Assembly (NCBI GenBank): GCA_030654695.1 | Contig: JAURWY010000007.1 | Coordinates: 1 to 62,894 of the forward strand | Direction: 5' to 3' | Length of the DNA stretch: 62,894 nt | Source of the DNA: Polaromonas sp. | Lineage (GTDB): Bacteria; Pseudomonadota; Gammaproteobacteria; Burkholderiales; Burkholderiaceae_C | Part shown: positions 26,205 to 33,160 of the stretch, piece by piece | How positions within the stretch are numbered: the first letter of the stretch is position 1 | Layout of the letters: the number at the start of each line of letters is the position of its first letter | Position numbers and translations under genes: made by a program | The notes under the pieces: generated by a model | Database searches by the model: none | What the model was told of the DNA's origin: nothing | The model's input: the letters and a program-made list of their open reading frames with translations, nothing else

Positions 26205-26227
26205 ACCCCAGCCAGCAAGGAAAACTC

Positions 26228-26323
26228 ATGATTCCCACCTACACCGCATGGCAATTGGTTTGCCTTTTACGGAATGCCCACGAAAATTTTGCGACCTGCG
26301 GGCTTTGCCATGTGGGGCAATAA
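26228..26323 (+). CDS. Possible 31-residue protein upstream of the integrase
   Basis: ATG at 26228 follows a near-ideal ribosome site (AAGGA, 26217-26221, 6-nt spacing). The frame of 31 codons ends at TAA 26321-26323, 17 bp before the integrase ATG. The product has an aromatic/hydrophobic N-terminus ('IPTYTAWQLVCLLRN') and ends in 'TCGLCHVGQ', containing a CxxCH-like cysteine pair. It may be a leader peptide coupling translation to the integrase or a chance frame using the integrase leader. Function unknown. Confidence 0.4.
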   Translation: MIPTYTAWQLVCLLRNAHENFATCGLCHVGQ

Positions 26324-26340
26324 CCAATAACTGCACCGCC

Positions 26341-27642
26341 ATGCTCACAGACACCGCCATAAAACAATTCCGCCCTGAACCACCCAAGACAAAAAAACTT
26401 TTTGACGGTGGACGCAATGGTCTGCACGTCCTTTGCCATCCGAGTGGCCGAAAAGTCTTTGCAGTCAGGTACACGCATCCCGTCACCCGCAAAGACCAAA
26501 CGCTGACGCTTGGCGAGTACCCGCACATTAGCCTTAAGACAGCGCGAGAACGTGCCGAGGCAGCACGAGGACTTCGTGTGCAAGGCATTGACCCACGGGA
26601 AGCAGAAAAGCGAGAGAAGGAGGAGATACGCGTTGCGGCGGAGGACACCTTCGAGCAGCTCGCGGAGGAATGGATTCGAATCCGTGGATCCCATTGGTCT
26701 GAGTCCTACCGCCGGAAAATTACGACACTGGTCTCGCGTCATCTATTTCCCGCACTCGGTAAAGAGGCCATTACGAAAATTAGTGCACCATTACTGCTAT
26801 CAGTGCTTCGCCCCATAGAGGCCTGCGGAAAAACCGATCAGGCGCACACCCTGCTTGAGCAAGCCGCCGCAATTTTTCGCTTTGCGATTTCCACAGGTCG
26901 CGCAGTCAGTGACCCGGCGGCGGCACTTAAAGATGCCCTGATTCCGCATCGACAAAAGAACTTTCCAGCAATTACAACTCCGGAAGAATTTTCCGAGCTT
27001 TTACGCGCTATGGACGAGTACCAAGGCGAGTACACCACCAAAGCGGCACTTGAGTTCACGCTACTGACCTTCCAGCGAAGTCAATCGATTCGACTGGCCC
27101 GCTGGGAGCAAATCGATTGGACGAATCGGCTGTGGCGCATCCCTGCAGAAATCATGAAAATGAAGGAGCCCCACCTTGTGCCGCTGTCCACACAAGTACT
27201 CGACTTGCTTCAGATGCTTCAGCCCGTCACTGGTATTTCAGACTTCATATTCCCGTGCCTTTTTTCTCGGAGCAAGCCGATTAGCGAGAACACCATGCTC
27301 TACGCTTTGGTTCGATTGGGCTACCGGGGCCGCATGACCGTGCATGGCTTTCGTTCGACGGCGTCAACTTTACTCAACGAAAACGGCCACCATCCTGACG
27401 TCATTGAGGCAGCGTTGGCGCATGTGCACGGAGACATACGATCGATCTATAACAAGGCCAAATACCTGCCAGAACGCAGAACCATGTACCAATGGTGGGC
27501 CGATTACTGTGACGAATTACGGCAACACAGGAAAGCGACTACGCAGGCAAAAATTACGATCAGCGATGCAATGACTCAAATGCAACGTCCGGCCCACACC
27601 AGCGAAAACGCGCTCCAAATGGCGCGTGCGTGCCATCCCTAG
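26341..27642 (+). CDS. Tyrosine recombinase/integrase, P4 type
   Basis: 433 residues from the ATG at 26341. The frame opens at 26248, but 'MLTDTAIKQFRPEPPKTKKL' is the normal start of the family's N-terminal DUF4102 arm-binding domain (residues 1-95). The SAM-like core-binding domain spans about 103-200. The catalytic domain retains Arg246 ('TFQRSQS'), His335-x-x-Arg338 ('VHGFRSTAS'), His361 ('LAHVHGD') and the nucleophile Tyr370 ('RSIYNKA'). It probably catalyses integration at the tRNA-Arg 3' end marked by the 58-bp repeats. Unusually it lies 4.0 kb from attL and 5.2 kb from attR rather than next to an att site. Confidence 0.92.
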   Translation: MLTDTAIKQFRPEPPKTKKLFDGGRNGLHVLCHPSGRKVFAVRYTHPVTRKDQTLTLGEYPHISLKTARERAEAARGLRVQGIDPREAEKREKEEIRVAAEDTFEQLAEEWIRIRGSHWSESYRRKITTLVSRHLFPALGKEAITKISAPLLLSVLRPIEACGKTDQAHTLLEQAAAIFRFAISTGRAVSDPAAALKDALIPHRQKNFPAITTPEEFSELLRAMDEYQGEYTTKAALEFTLLTFQRSQSIRLARWEQIDWTNRLWRIPAEIMKMKEPHLVPLSTQVLDLLQMLQPVTGISDFIFPCLFSRSKPISENTMLYALVRLGYRGRMTVHGFRSTASTLLNENGHHPDVIEAALAHVHGDIRSIYNKAKYLPERRTMYQWWADYCDELRQHRKATTQAKITISDAMTQMQRPAHTSENALQMARACHP

Positions 27643-28015
27643 GGGTTGGCCTAGGCTTGGCTTGTTTACTCCCGGAGGGCGGCGTTTCGTTGGCCCTCGT
27701 GGTGGTCACGAGGAGGTTGTCAGCCCGCGTCACCCCGCTAGTTTTTGTCGAGGCTTCCAAATGGCGTTCCATTGCGGCGGTGCTTGGCGCGGAAAAAGCT
27801 CAGCGCCTTATGAGCTTGTCGAAGCCCTCCCGAGCCCTTCGACAAACCCAGGGCGAGCGGGGGATTTTGCACGCGGAAAACGTTAAGGTAGTGCCATGCC
27901 ATGAGAATCTGACCCCAATTACCCCGCTGCGCCGACAGCCAGCGACCGGCACGCAATCCGGGCTCGTGTCCAACAAAGTGTTCAGATCGTGGCAAGCGCG
28001 ATCTAACCTTGTTCG
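27643..28015. other. Non-coding gap holding a REP-like palindrome
   Basis: 373 bp between the integrase stop and the convergent GIY-YIG gene. It contains the REP-like element at 27811-27862. Near 27904 the words GAGAATCTGACCCCAATTACCCC resemble a motif I have seen at ends of small mobile elements, but no transposase or paired end is present. No gene is supported. Confidence 0.5.
27811..27862. repeat. REP-like palindromic element
   Basis: Inverted arms TTGTCGAAG (27816-27824) and CTTCGACAA (27837-27845) with a 12-nt loop, embedded in TGAGCTTGTCGAAG ... CCCAGGGCGAGCGGG. The word 'GCCCTGAGCTTGTCGAAGGGC', which these arms resemble, is a widely scattered intergenic palindrome in proteobacteria. 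Only one unit is present in the window as far as I can see. Confidence 0.6.
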
Positions 28016-28750
28016 TTATGCCTTGCTCGCATAGCTGTACCTAATTGGGTTGGCAGCACCCTGGGCTTTTTTGACGGATTTATTCAAGTAGCAGTTACGT
28101 ACTTCGACCTCTGCAACAATGCCGTCGAAACCCCAGCGAGTACGTGGTTTTCCGTTCTTGTCCTTCGCCTCGACCGAATACCACTCCACAATCTTAAATA
28201 CCTCGACGATGAACCCTTTGTACTCCGACAGCGCGTATTTCAGGGTGGGAGTCCTTGATTTGTTGATCGCCCAAGACTCCTTTGTGGCTTCGTAGTACGA
28301 CTTCTGGCCCTTAGCGCGCTTGTAGGTTTTGTTGATATTGATCAGAACAAAACCTTCCTCGATTTTCGACAATGGCACCGCCTGATACTTCCTTATGATT
28401 TCGTCGGCGGTCATTGCTCCAAATGCACTCGCACCGTGCCCTAAGACAATATTGGTGATCGGCTGGTTGATGACGCTGCAGAAGTCAATCAAAGCTGACT
28501 CAACGTCGAGAGCCGCCTGATCCGTCATTCCGTGACGAAGAATCAGATGCCGAACCTCCCTGCCAGAATTTACAATTTCTCTGATTGTGTCGTACTTGTC
28601 GCTGGCATTGGGGGCTACCAGTGCGCATGCCGCGTGTGAAAAGACGCGGTTATCTCGGCCCTTCCCAATGTAAAACGGGCGATCAGTTCGTGGGTCAATT
28701 AGTGCATACACATACGCTTCTAGTTTTTCCGCTACTGGTGATTCAAACAC
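28016..28750 (-). CDS. GIY-YIG nuclease-domain protein (COG3680-like)
   Basis: 244 residues from a GTG at 28750, preceded by GGAGGA 6 nt upstream. The frame extends to 28873, but the strong ribosome site decides the GTG. Residues about 12-105 form a GIY-YIG fold: 'EAYVYALIDPRTDRPFYIGKG' region with the GIY/YIG-equivalent strands ('YVY', 'YIG'), the conserved Arg in 'GRDNRVFSHA', and Glu in 'ALDVESALIDF'. This is the LEM-3-type subfamily. The C-terminal 130 residues are Lys/Tyr-rich with no family I recognise. It is likely a DNA-cutting or repair protein. It is cargo of the element, convergent with the integrase. Confidence 0.7.
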   Translation of the reverse strand: MFESPVAEKLEAYVYALIDPRTDRPFYIGKGRDNRVFSHAACALVAPNASDKYDTIREIVNSGREVRHLILRHGMTDQAALDVESALIDFCSVINQPITNIVLGHGASAFGAMTADEIIRKYQAVPLSKIEEGFVLININKTYKRAKGQKSYYEATKESWAINKSRTPTLKYALSEYKGFIVEVFKIVEWYSVEAKDKNGKPRTRWGFDGIVAEVEVRNCYLNKSVKKAQGAANPIRYSYASKA

Positions 28751-29117
28751 CGCGATTCCTCCAGAAAGACCTAACGAATGTATACCGCAAAACCTGCAAA
28801 ATAAAACGCCCGTTGGAACGTAATGTGACCATAAAAAACTTCCAGAAGCCTTATTCAGCAAGAAACCCGGCAACGAGCCTTTGAAGTCAATCCGCCTTTT
28901 GGATCAGGTTCACGAGCACTCGATGCTTTCACTATAGCCTGAGCACGGAAAAAGTCTATCTTCTGCATTGGGTGAAATTTTTCATCCGCTGGCATGGGCG
29001 TTATGTCGCATGAAGCACCTGCGCGACATGGGGCCGCATGAGGTCGAAGCCTTTTTACCATGCTGGTAACCTCCGCCCCTACCGCAACCGGTTGCTGCGA
29101 CGCATAATTGGTCGAAT
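28751..29117. other. Intergenic region between divergent cargo genes
   Basis: 367 bp between the GIY-YIG start and the metallophosphoesterase start. It is AT-richer than the host core. I see no gene, tRNA or clear terminator. Promoters for both flanking genes should lie here, but no convincing -35/-10 pair stands out. Confidence 0.5.
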
Positions 29118-29915
29118 ATGAGCTACGCCTCAAAGATCCTTGCCTTGCTGGCGCTGCTCTTACCGATGGGGTATGGGTTATTTATCGAGCCGAGTTGGGT
29201 CGAGGTCACACGTTGGAAACGTGAGGTCGGGCTGGGCGGTGTGTCGTTCACCATCGCACAACTCTCAGACCTGCACATTTCAAAAATCGGCAAGACGGAG
29301 AAACAGACTCTCGCCATCCTCCATGCACTCAAACCCGATCTGATCTTGCTGACGGGGGATGTAATCGATCAAAAGGACTCGTTGCCCGCTCTCAAGGCCT
29401 TTTTGCAACAGTTGCCCCCATCCATCAAAGTTTCGATCTTGGGCAATTGGGAGCATTGGTCCGACGTAAACCTTCAGACATTGGCGGCCTTGTATGAACA
29501 ATACGACGTCGCACTGCTGGTGAATAGATGCATATCACTTGCGAACAAAGGCGTGCCTTTGAGCATTGCCGGACTTGATGACTACACCACGGGAATGCCA
29601 GACTTAGAGCAAACCTTTAGAAACTGCGGCGAGGATGAAGCTGTTGTACTTGCCGAACATTCCCCCGGGCTATTTGACGAGTCATACTCGCCCGGCTTGG
29701 GGAAAATTGCTTTTAGCCTAGCTGGCCACACCCACGGGGGACAGCTGGCCATTGGCAGCAAGGCCATTTTTACTCCACGGGGCAGTGGCCAATATGTCGC
29801 TGGTTGGTACGATACCGCGTGGGGAGATCTGTATGTATCCCGAGGTGTGGGGACGTCCATACTCCCGCTGCGAATTGGCGCCAGGCCTGAGGTCGTTCTA
29901 TTTGAGATCAGGTAG
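29118..29915 (+). CDS. Metallophosphoesterase (YaeI-like), membrane-anchored
   Basis: 265 residues. An N-terminal hydrophobic segment (residues 5-25) is a signal anchor. All calcineurin-like motifs are visible: 'LSDLHI' near 49-54, 'LLTGDVID' near 75-82, 'LGNWEHW' near 111-117 (GN-x-E instead of GNHD, as in YaeI), 'LAEHSP' near 178 and 'LAGHTHGGQ' near 202-210. Relatives act on UDP-diacylglucosamine or other phosphodiesters; the substrate is not readable. It is cargo of the element and stands alone, plus strand, between two minus-strand units. Confidence 0.85.
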   Translation: MSYASKILALLALLLPMGYGLFIEPSWVEVTRWKREVGLGGVSFTIAQLSDLHISKIGKTEKQTLAILHALKPDLILLTGDVIDQKDSLPALKAFLQQLPPSIKVSILGNWEHWSDVNLQTLAALYEQYDVALLVNRCISLANKGVPLSIAGLDDYTTGMPDLEQTFRNCGEDEAVVLAEHSPGLFDESYSPGLGKIAFSLAGHTHGGQLAIGSKAIFTPRGSGQYVAGWYDTAWGDLYVSRGVGTSILPLRIGARPEVVLFEIR

Positions 29916-30018
29916 TTCAACAACATGACTGGTCTAACATTAGCGTGTATTTAGAGTCGAATATTTCTACCCAGCTTGGCTGCAGTTTTCTTTTGAGTTA
30001 CAGACGTTCTTTGGAAAC

Positions 30019-30798
30019 TTACGCCCTCCAAATCCCAACATTTCCTAGTGTGCGGTACTCGTACCAGTACACGTACCAGCCCACGTTTTTCGGATATGAC
30101 GGCCACGGGTCGGTGTAAGCTTCACGAGCCCCTCGTCCACCGTAAACATAGTAGTCAGGCACTCCCGCCGGGTTGCCCATCACTACGCGCGCCAGAACGG
30201 CCTGAGAGTCTGTGAAGTCAGTCCAGTTCCTACCAAATGCATGGCCCGGTTGTATCACCGCGATTGCACCCGGCCGCAGCTTGTTGCTTACATACAGCGT
30301 ATTGAAGGCTTGAGCACCATCAGCACACAGATACAGCAAACTGAAGCGTTGCGGCCCTTGACTACTCGTCCTTGAGGCTGCTCGTTCGAATACAACCCAC
30401 TCACAAAATGGCTTCTTCCGCCAGTCTCTGGCGTACCTCAGTGCATCTTCATTCTCCTCTTGGGTTAAGGCCGACTGGTCCCAACCGCGTGGCGCCAACT
30501 CGTTCAACGACACACTCCGCATACCCATGATTTGGTAGCCTACGAAAGGTGCGTTCACCAGCTGTTTTAAAAAGTCCTCACGGCCATACCCATAGTCGAC
30601 GTAGACAAAGCTTTGGTACCACGGCCCTAGGTACTGCACAGGCCCTCCATCGCTGCCGCACGATGGGTAGTACAGAGCGCCATCAAGTATTTCTCGTAAA
30701 GGAAATGGTTCTTCTCGCATGGTCTCAGCGGTGGCGTGCGCCAACCAGCTAGGTACTTCTAAAGGCAGGGGACCAAGATCAATTACGGTTCTTTTCAT
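30019..30798 (-). CDS. Conserved-looking protein of unknown function, last gene of the cargo operon
   Basis: 259 residues, soluble, no signal peptide, rich in Tyr and Trp. Distinct motifs: 'ALYYPSCGSDGGPVQYLG' near residues 41-58, 'SFVYVDYGYGRE' near 63-74, 'FCEWVVFERA' near 131-140, 'FSLLYLCADGAQAFNTLY' near 152-169, 'VIQPGHAFGRNWTDF' near 180-194 and 'VYGGRGAREAYTDPWP' near 218-233. I believe similar uncharacterised proteins exist in other bacteria, but I cannot name a family or activity. The start overlaps the stop of the upstream small gene by 4 bp (ATGA). It is the 3'-most member of a minus-strand operon with a macro-domain gene. Confidence 0.75.
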   Translation of the reverse strand: MKRTVIDLGPLPLEVPSWLAHATAETMREEPFPLREILDGALYYPSCGSDGGPVQYLGPWYQSFVYVDYGYGREDFLKQLVNAPFVGYQIMGMRSVSLNELAPRGWDQSALTQEENEDALRYARDWRKKPFCEWVVFERAASRTSSQGPQRFSLLYLCADGAQAFNTLYVSNKLRPGAIAVIQPGHAFGRNWTDFTDSQAVLARVVMGNPAGVPDYYVYGGRGAREAYTDPWPSYPKNVGWYVYWYEYRTLGNVGIWRA

Positions 30799-31013
30799 GT
30801 TGGTTTCTTGCTGTGGGTTAGCTTCTCCCCCACTAGGCCAAGCAGCGCATTTATCGCAACAGAAACTATTTCTGTCAGTGCCATCGAAATGGTCGGCCGC
30901 AAAAACTTACTCAATCTGTAAAAGCCCTCTCTTGGGTCGGCCACTAATGCGTATTCGCACTGGCTGGAACCGCACAGGTTACCCGTTAAATGAAGGTTGA
31001 TTTTCTTATGCAC
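30795..31013 (-). CDS. Small protein of unknown function
   Basis: 72 residues from a GTG at 31013. The frame stays open to 31319, but that part runs antiparallel-frame inside the macro-domain gene and looks like a shadow. The gap of 49 bp to the macro stop and the ATGA overlap with the next gene (30795-30798) favour a real coupled gene. The C-terminal half has a hydrophobic stretch ('MALTEIVSVAINALLGLVGE', residues 44-63) that could be an amphipathic or membrane helix. No homologue recognised. Confidence 0.45.
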   Translation of the reverse strand: MHKKINLHLTGNLCGSSQCEYALVADPREGFYRLSKFLRPTISMALTEIVSVAINALLGLVGEKLTHSKKPT

Positions 31014-31062
31014 GCTTCTAGAAAATTTGTGACTCTTACGCGGTACTACTTCGATCGCTCTA

Positions 31063-31572
31063 CTAGTCAGCCGCAGCAATTGCAGACTGGTAAATCTGAA
31101 CCAAAGCCGGGTCTGAGACGCAAAGTCGCAGCCAGTCAAGATGAGGAGCCAGCGTCGAAGCTTTAGCCAATGCTTGTGCCGTGATCTGTGCGGCTCGCGC
31201 AATTGGAAATTTAAAAACGCCAATGCCGATTGCGGGCATTGCCACGCTACGAATATTGTTCTCGCCGACAACCTTGAGCATCGACTCGATCGCCTTCCGC
31301 ATTTTTTGCTCCGGCTCATCGTCGTTCAGGTAATGCGCCGAGCGAACATGAATCACCCACTGGTTGGGCAGCAGAAATCCCGGTGTAAGCAAGGCGTCAC
31401 CTAAAGCAATCGGGGCAAATGGTTTGCAGTAGGCCTCCAACTCAGGCCCGGCTGCAGTGTGGATCGCGCCAGCAACGCCTGAGCCGAGACGCAAGTTGGC
31501 GTTAGCGCTGTTAACGATTGCTTCCGCATCTGGCTGCTTGACGATGTTGCCGTATGCAATTTGAATTTTCAT
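31063..31572 (-). CDS. Macro-domain protein (ADP-ribose binding/hydrolysing)
   Basis: 169 residues, almost exactly one macro domain. Signature: 'IQIAYGNIVKQPDAEAIVNSANANLRLGSGVAGAI' region (residues 3-37) with the Asn pair of the catalytic loop ('NSANANL') and Gly-rich loop ('GSGVAGAIHTAAG'), then 'SVAMPAIGIGVFKFP' near 108-122 for the phosphate loop. Macro domains bind ADP-ribose, O-acetyl-ADP-ribose or ADP-ribosylated targets and often reverse ADP-ribosylation. No ADP-ribosyltransferase is recognisable beside it, so DarTG-like pairing is not shown. It overlaps the upstream gene by 4 bp (ATGA at 31569-31572). Confidence 0.88.
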   Translation of the reverse strand: MKIQIAYGNIVKQPDAEAIVNSANANLRLGSGVAGAIHTAAGPELEAYCKPFAPIALGDALLTPGFLLPNQWVIHVRSAHYLNDDEPEQKMRKAIESMLKVVGENNIRSVAMPAIGIGVFKFPIARAAQITAQALAKASTLAPHLDWLRLCVSDPALVQIYQSAIAAAD

Positions 31573-32276
31573 ACTTGTGAATTTTCGTGGGCTTCTGATT
31601 CACACTGGTTCAGGTTGGTTATGTATCTCTTCCTGACTAGCCATTCCCGAATCTCTTGTCCCAAGATCTTGGGCATCACGCCACTTATTGCTAGATTCTT
31701 AATCACGCGCAGGTTGCCATGTTCCTCTAGGCTTTGTGTGACTCCCCAGAGTTGCAACTTTCTTATAAAAAGCAAATAAATGTTCTCAGTTTGCGCTCGA
31801 GGTATCAAGACCTCACGCAGATATTTTTGGGCTTGCCAAACACTAGGCAGACCAGCGGCACTTCTAATGGCCTCACCCGACATGCGGGCTGATGCGTATG
31901 GGCATATATTGAGCACTGCGACCTGATTTCTCAGCAGCTCCAGGGGGATACCCATCGGTCTTGCGATTCTCGATCGGTAGTAGTCATCAAATTCTTCGGG
32001 GAGCCCCTCCTCACCAGAACGAAGATTCATAACCAGCTGGTTTAGCTTCGCGACATCTCTGCCGTCCCCGTAGTTCGGATTCGCCAAACAAATCACTACC
32101 TTTGCGTTTTCTAGCGGACCATCAAACGGACAAGGCCTCACATCATGGACAAATGGTGAGTCGTGGAGATATGCAACATCGTCAGGGTGTTTGTCTTGTA
32201 GGCCACATCTAGCCCAATAGCGATGGAATTCTGAACCAAGGTACATGCAGTCAATTCTGCCGTATATATGCAGCAT
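31569..32276 (-). CDS. Unknown protein, first gene of the macro operon (faint uracil-DNA-glycosylase-like motifs)
   Basis: 235 residues, soluble. I do not recognise the family with confidence. 'PLENAKVVICLANPNYGDG' near residues 54-72 and 'VAVLNICPYASARM' near 118-131 resemble the first motif and the mid-domain 'LN..PY' segment of the uracil-DNA glycosylase superfamily, which is a weak similarity. The last part contains 'YLLFIRKLQLWGV' and a basic C-terminus. It starts 49 bp from the divergent XRE gene and is coupled to the macro gene by a 4-bp overlap, so they are likely made together. Confidence 0.7.
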   Translation of the reverse strand: MLHIYGRIDCMYLGSEFHRYWARCGLQDKHPDDVAYLHDSPFVHDVRPCPFDGPLENAKVVICLANPNYGDGRDVAKLNQLVMNLRSGEEGLPEEFDDYYRSRIARPMGIPLELLRNQVAVLNICPYASARMSGEAIRSAAGLPSVWQAQKYLREVLIPRAQTENIYLLFIRKLQLWGVTQSLEEHGNLRVIKNLAISGVMPKILGQEIREWLVRKRYITNLNQCESEAHENSQV

Positions 32277-32299
32277 TTCATAGTGCCTTGTAAGCGACT

Positions 32300-32321
32300 C
32301 TTGCTCAATAAATTAAGCAAG
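32300..32321. promoter_or_regulatory. Candidate operator of the XRE regulator
   Basis: Inverted repeat CTTGCT (32300-32305) and AGCAAG (32316-32321) with a 10-bp AT-rich spacer, in the 49-bp gap between the divergent macro operon and the XRE gene, ending 4 bp before the XRE start. The size and place fit a dimer operator controlling both directions. Confidence 0.45.
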
Positions 32322-32325
32322 TGTT

Positions 32326-32589
32326 TTGGAACCAGATCAAGCATTCGGGCAGGCCCTTCGCGGCCTACGCACACGTCGTAAGTGGAGTCAGACAGACTTG
32401 GCACTGCGCGCGGATGTCGATCGCAACTACATCTCGCTCATTGAGTTGGGCAAGAACAGTCCGAGCGTGCGGATGCTCTATCGACTGTGCGATGCACTGG
32501 ACGTCCGACCATCAGACTTTCTCAAAGATGTCGAGAAGCGATTAGGACGCAACAAACCCGTGACGAACGACAGTCCGAAGACTAGCTGA
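32326..32589 (+). CDS. XRE-family HTH transcriptional regulator
   Basis: 87 residues. Cro/C1-type helix-turn-helix at residues about 8-68: 'LRGLRTRRKWSQTDLALRADVDRNYISLIELG' region, then 'SPSVRMLYRLCDALDV'. The small size and lack of another domain fit a controller protein of the type found with restriction-modification or defence cassettes. The start is a TTG at 32326, the only one that gives the full domain. It is divergent from the macro operon and overlaps its own candidate operator, suggesting autoregulation. Confidence 0.85.
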   Translation: MEPDQAFGQALRGLRTRRKWSQTDLALRADVDRNYISLIELGKNSPSVRMLYRLCDALDVRPSDFLKDVEKRLGRNKPVTNDSPKTS

Positions 32590-32621
32590 CTCAGCCCTCA
32601 AGAATTTTCAACTGCGTTACG

Positions 32622-32838
32622 CAGGTTTCACAACGCTCACGCGCCCGCGCGAGGAGGCCCCAGCGAAACGCCGAAACCCTTGCTCAGCATGGCCGAGCGG
32701 CAAATTGCAGGGTTGCGCCTCTGCCCAAAGAAGGCCAAACCCGGCTACAAACCCTTTTTAAGCCCGGTTGTTCACGCACATCGACGGCGCAACGCGAAGT
32801 CGAATGTCCAGAAAAGCCAATAGGAACATAGGTTTTCA
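32622..32838. repeat. Diverged copy of the tRNA-Arg downstream region (right)
   Basis: Counterpart of 23162-23380 at the right end of the element. It lies between the XRE gene and the identical 58-bp core. Non-coding as far as I can see. Confidence 0.7.
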
Positions 32839-32896
32839 GCCAACAAAAACGCCACCGCGAAGGGTGGCGTTGGCTGGTTTGGTGCGGCTGGCGGGG
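32839..32896. repeat. Right attachment site (attR), inside the tRNA-Arg 3' end
   Basis: 58 bp identical to 23381-23438. It covers the terminator and the last 17 nt of the intact tRNA gene. Integration at this place keeps the tRNA functional because the element supplies an identical 3' end. Confidence 0.88.
32845..32870 (-). terminator. Terminator of tRNA-Arg(CCG)
   Basis: Hairpin ACGCCACC / GGTGGCGT (32849-32856 and 32863-32870) followed on the minus strand by TTTTTG. It starts 10 nt after the tRNA CCA. A second copy sits in attL (23387-23412). Confidence 0.8.
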
Positions 32897-32955
32897 ATCG
32901 AACCCACGACCCTTGGCTTCGGAGGCCAATACTCTATCCACTGAGCTACAGCCGC
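32880..32955 (-). tRNA. tRNA-Arg (anticodon CCG)
   Basis: 76 nt including encoded CCA. Reverse complement begins GCGGCTGTAGCTCAGTGG and ends CCAGCCGCACCA. The acceptor stem GCGGCTG/CAGCCGC is fully paired, the anticodon stem TTGGC/GCCAA closes loop CTCCGAA, giving anticodon CCG for codon CGG, and the T-arm holds GGGTTCGATCC. It is the integration target of the element on its 3' side. Confidence 0.95.
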
Positions 32956-33160
32956 AACGCTGAATTGATTGTCGTCATGCGCCAGACAGCAGATGTGTTT
33001 GGCACTGGTAAATGCCTCACGACATCAGCGTTGGATTCTAACAGCCGCATTGGTGACGCCCCTGAAATCTAGTGATGCAGTGGAAGTGACCGCTATAATC
33101 ATGGGCTGCCGGGCTTGACCCTGGTTGCCCCCCGAAATTCTGATTTTTTTTGAGGACGCC

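Noticed and set aside
27904..27923. Insertion-sequence end-like word near TCTGACCCCAATTACC
   Set aside because: Only one copy is seen, with no transposase, inverted partner or target duplication.
27630..28034. 134-codon frame after the integrase
   Set aside because: It runs across the REP-like palindrome and the end of the GIY-YIG gene; no ribosome site or family match.
31014..31319. N-terminal 102 codons of the frame that ends at 30795
   Set aside because: This part lies within the macro-domain gene in another frame and looks random; only the portion from the GTG at 31013 has supporting context.
31063..31572. DarTG-type toxin-antitoxin pair based on the macro domain
   Set aside because: No DarT-like ADP-ribosyltransferase motif is visible in the neighbours, and the macro protein lacks the extra C-terminal domain of DarG.
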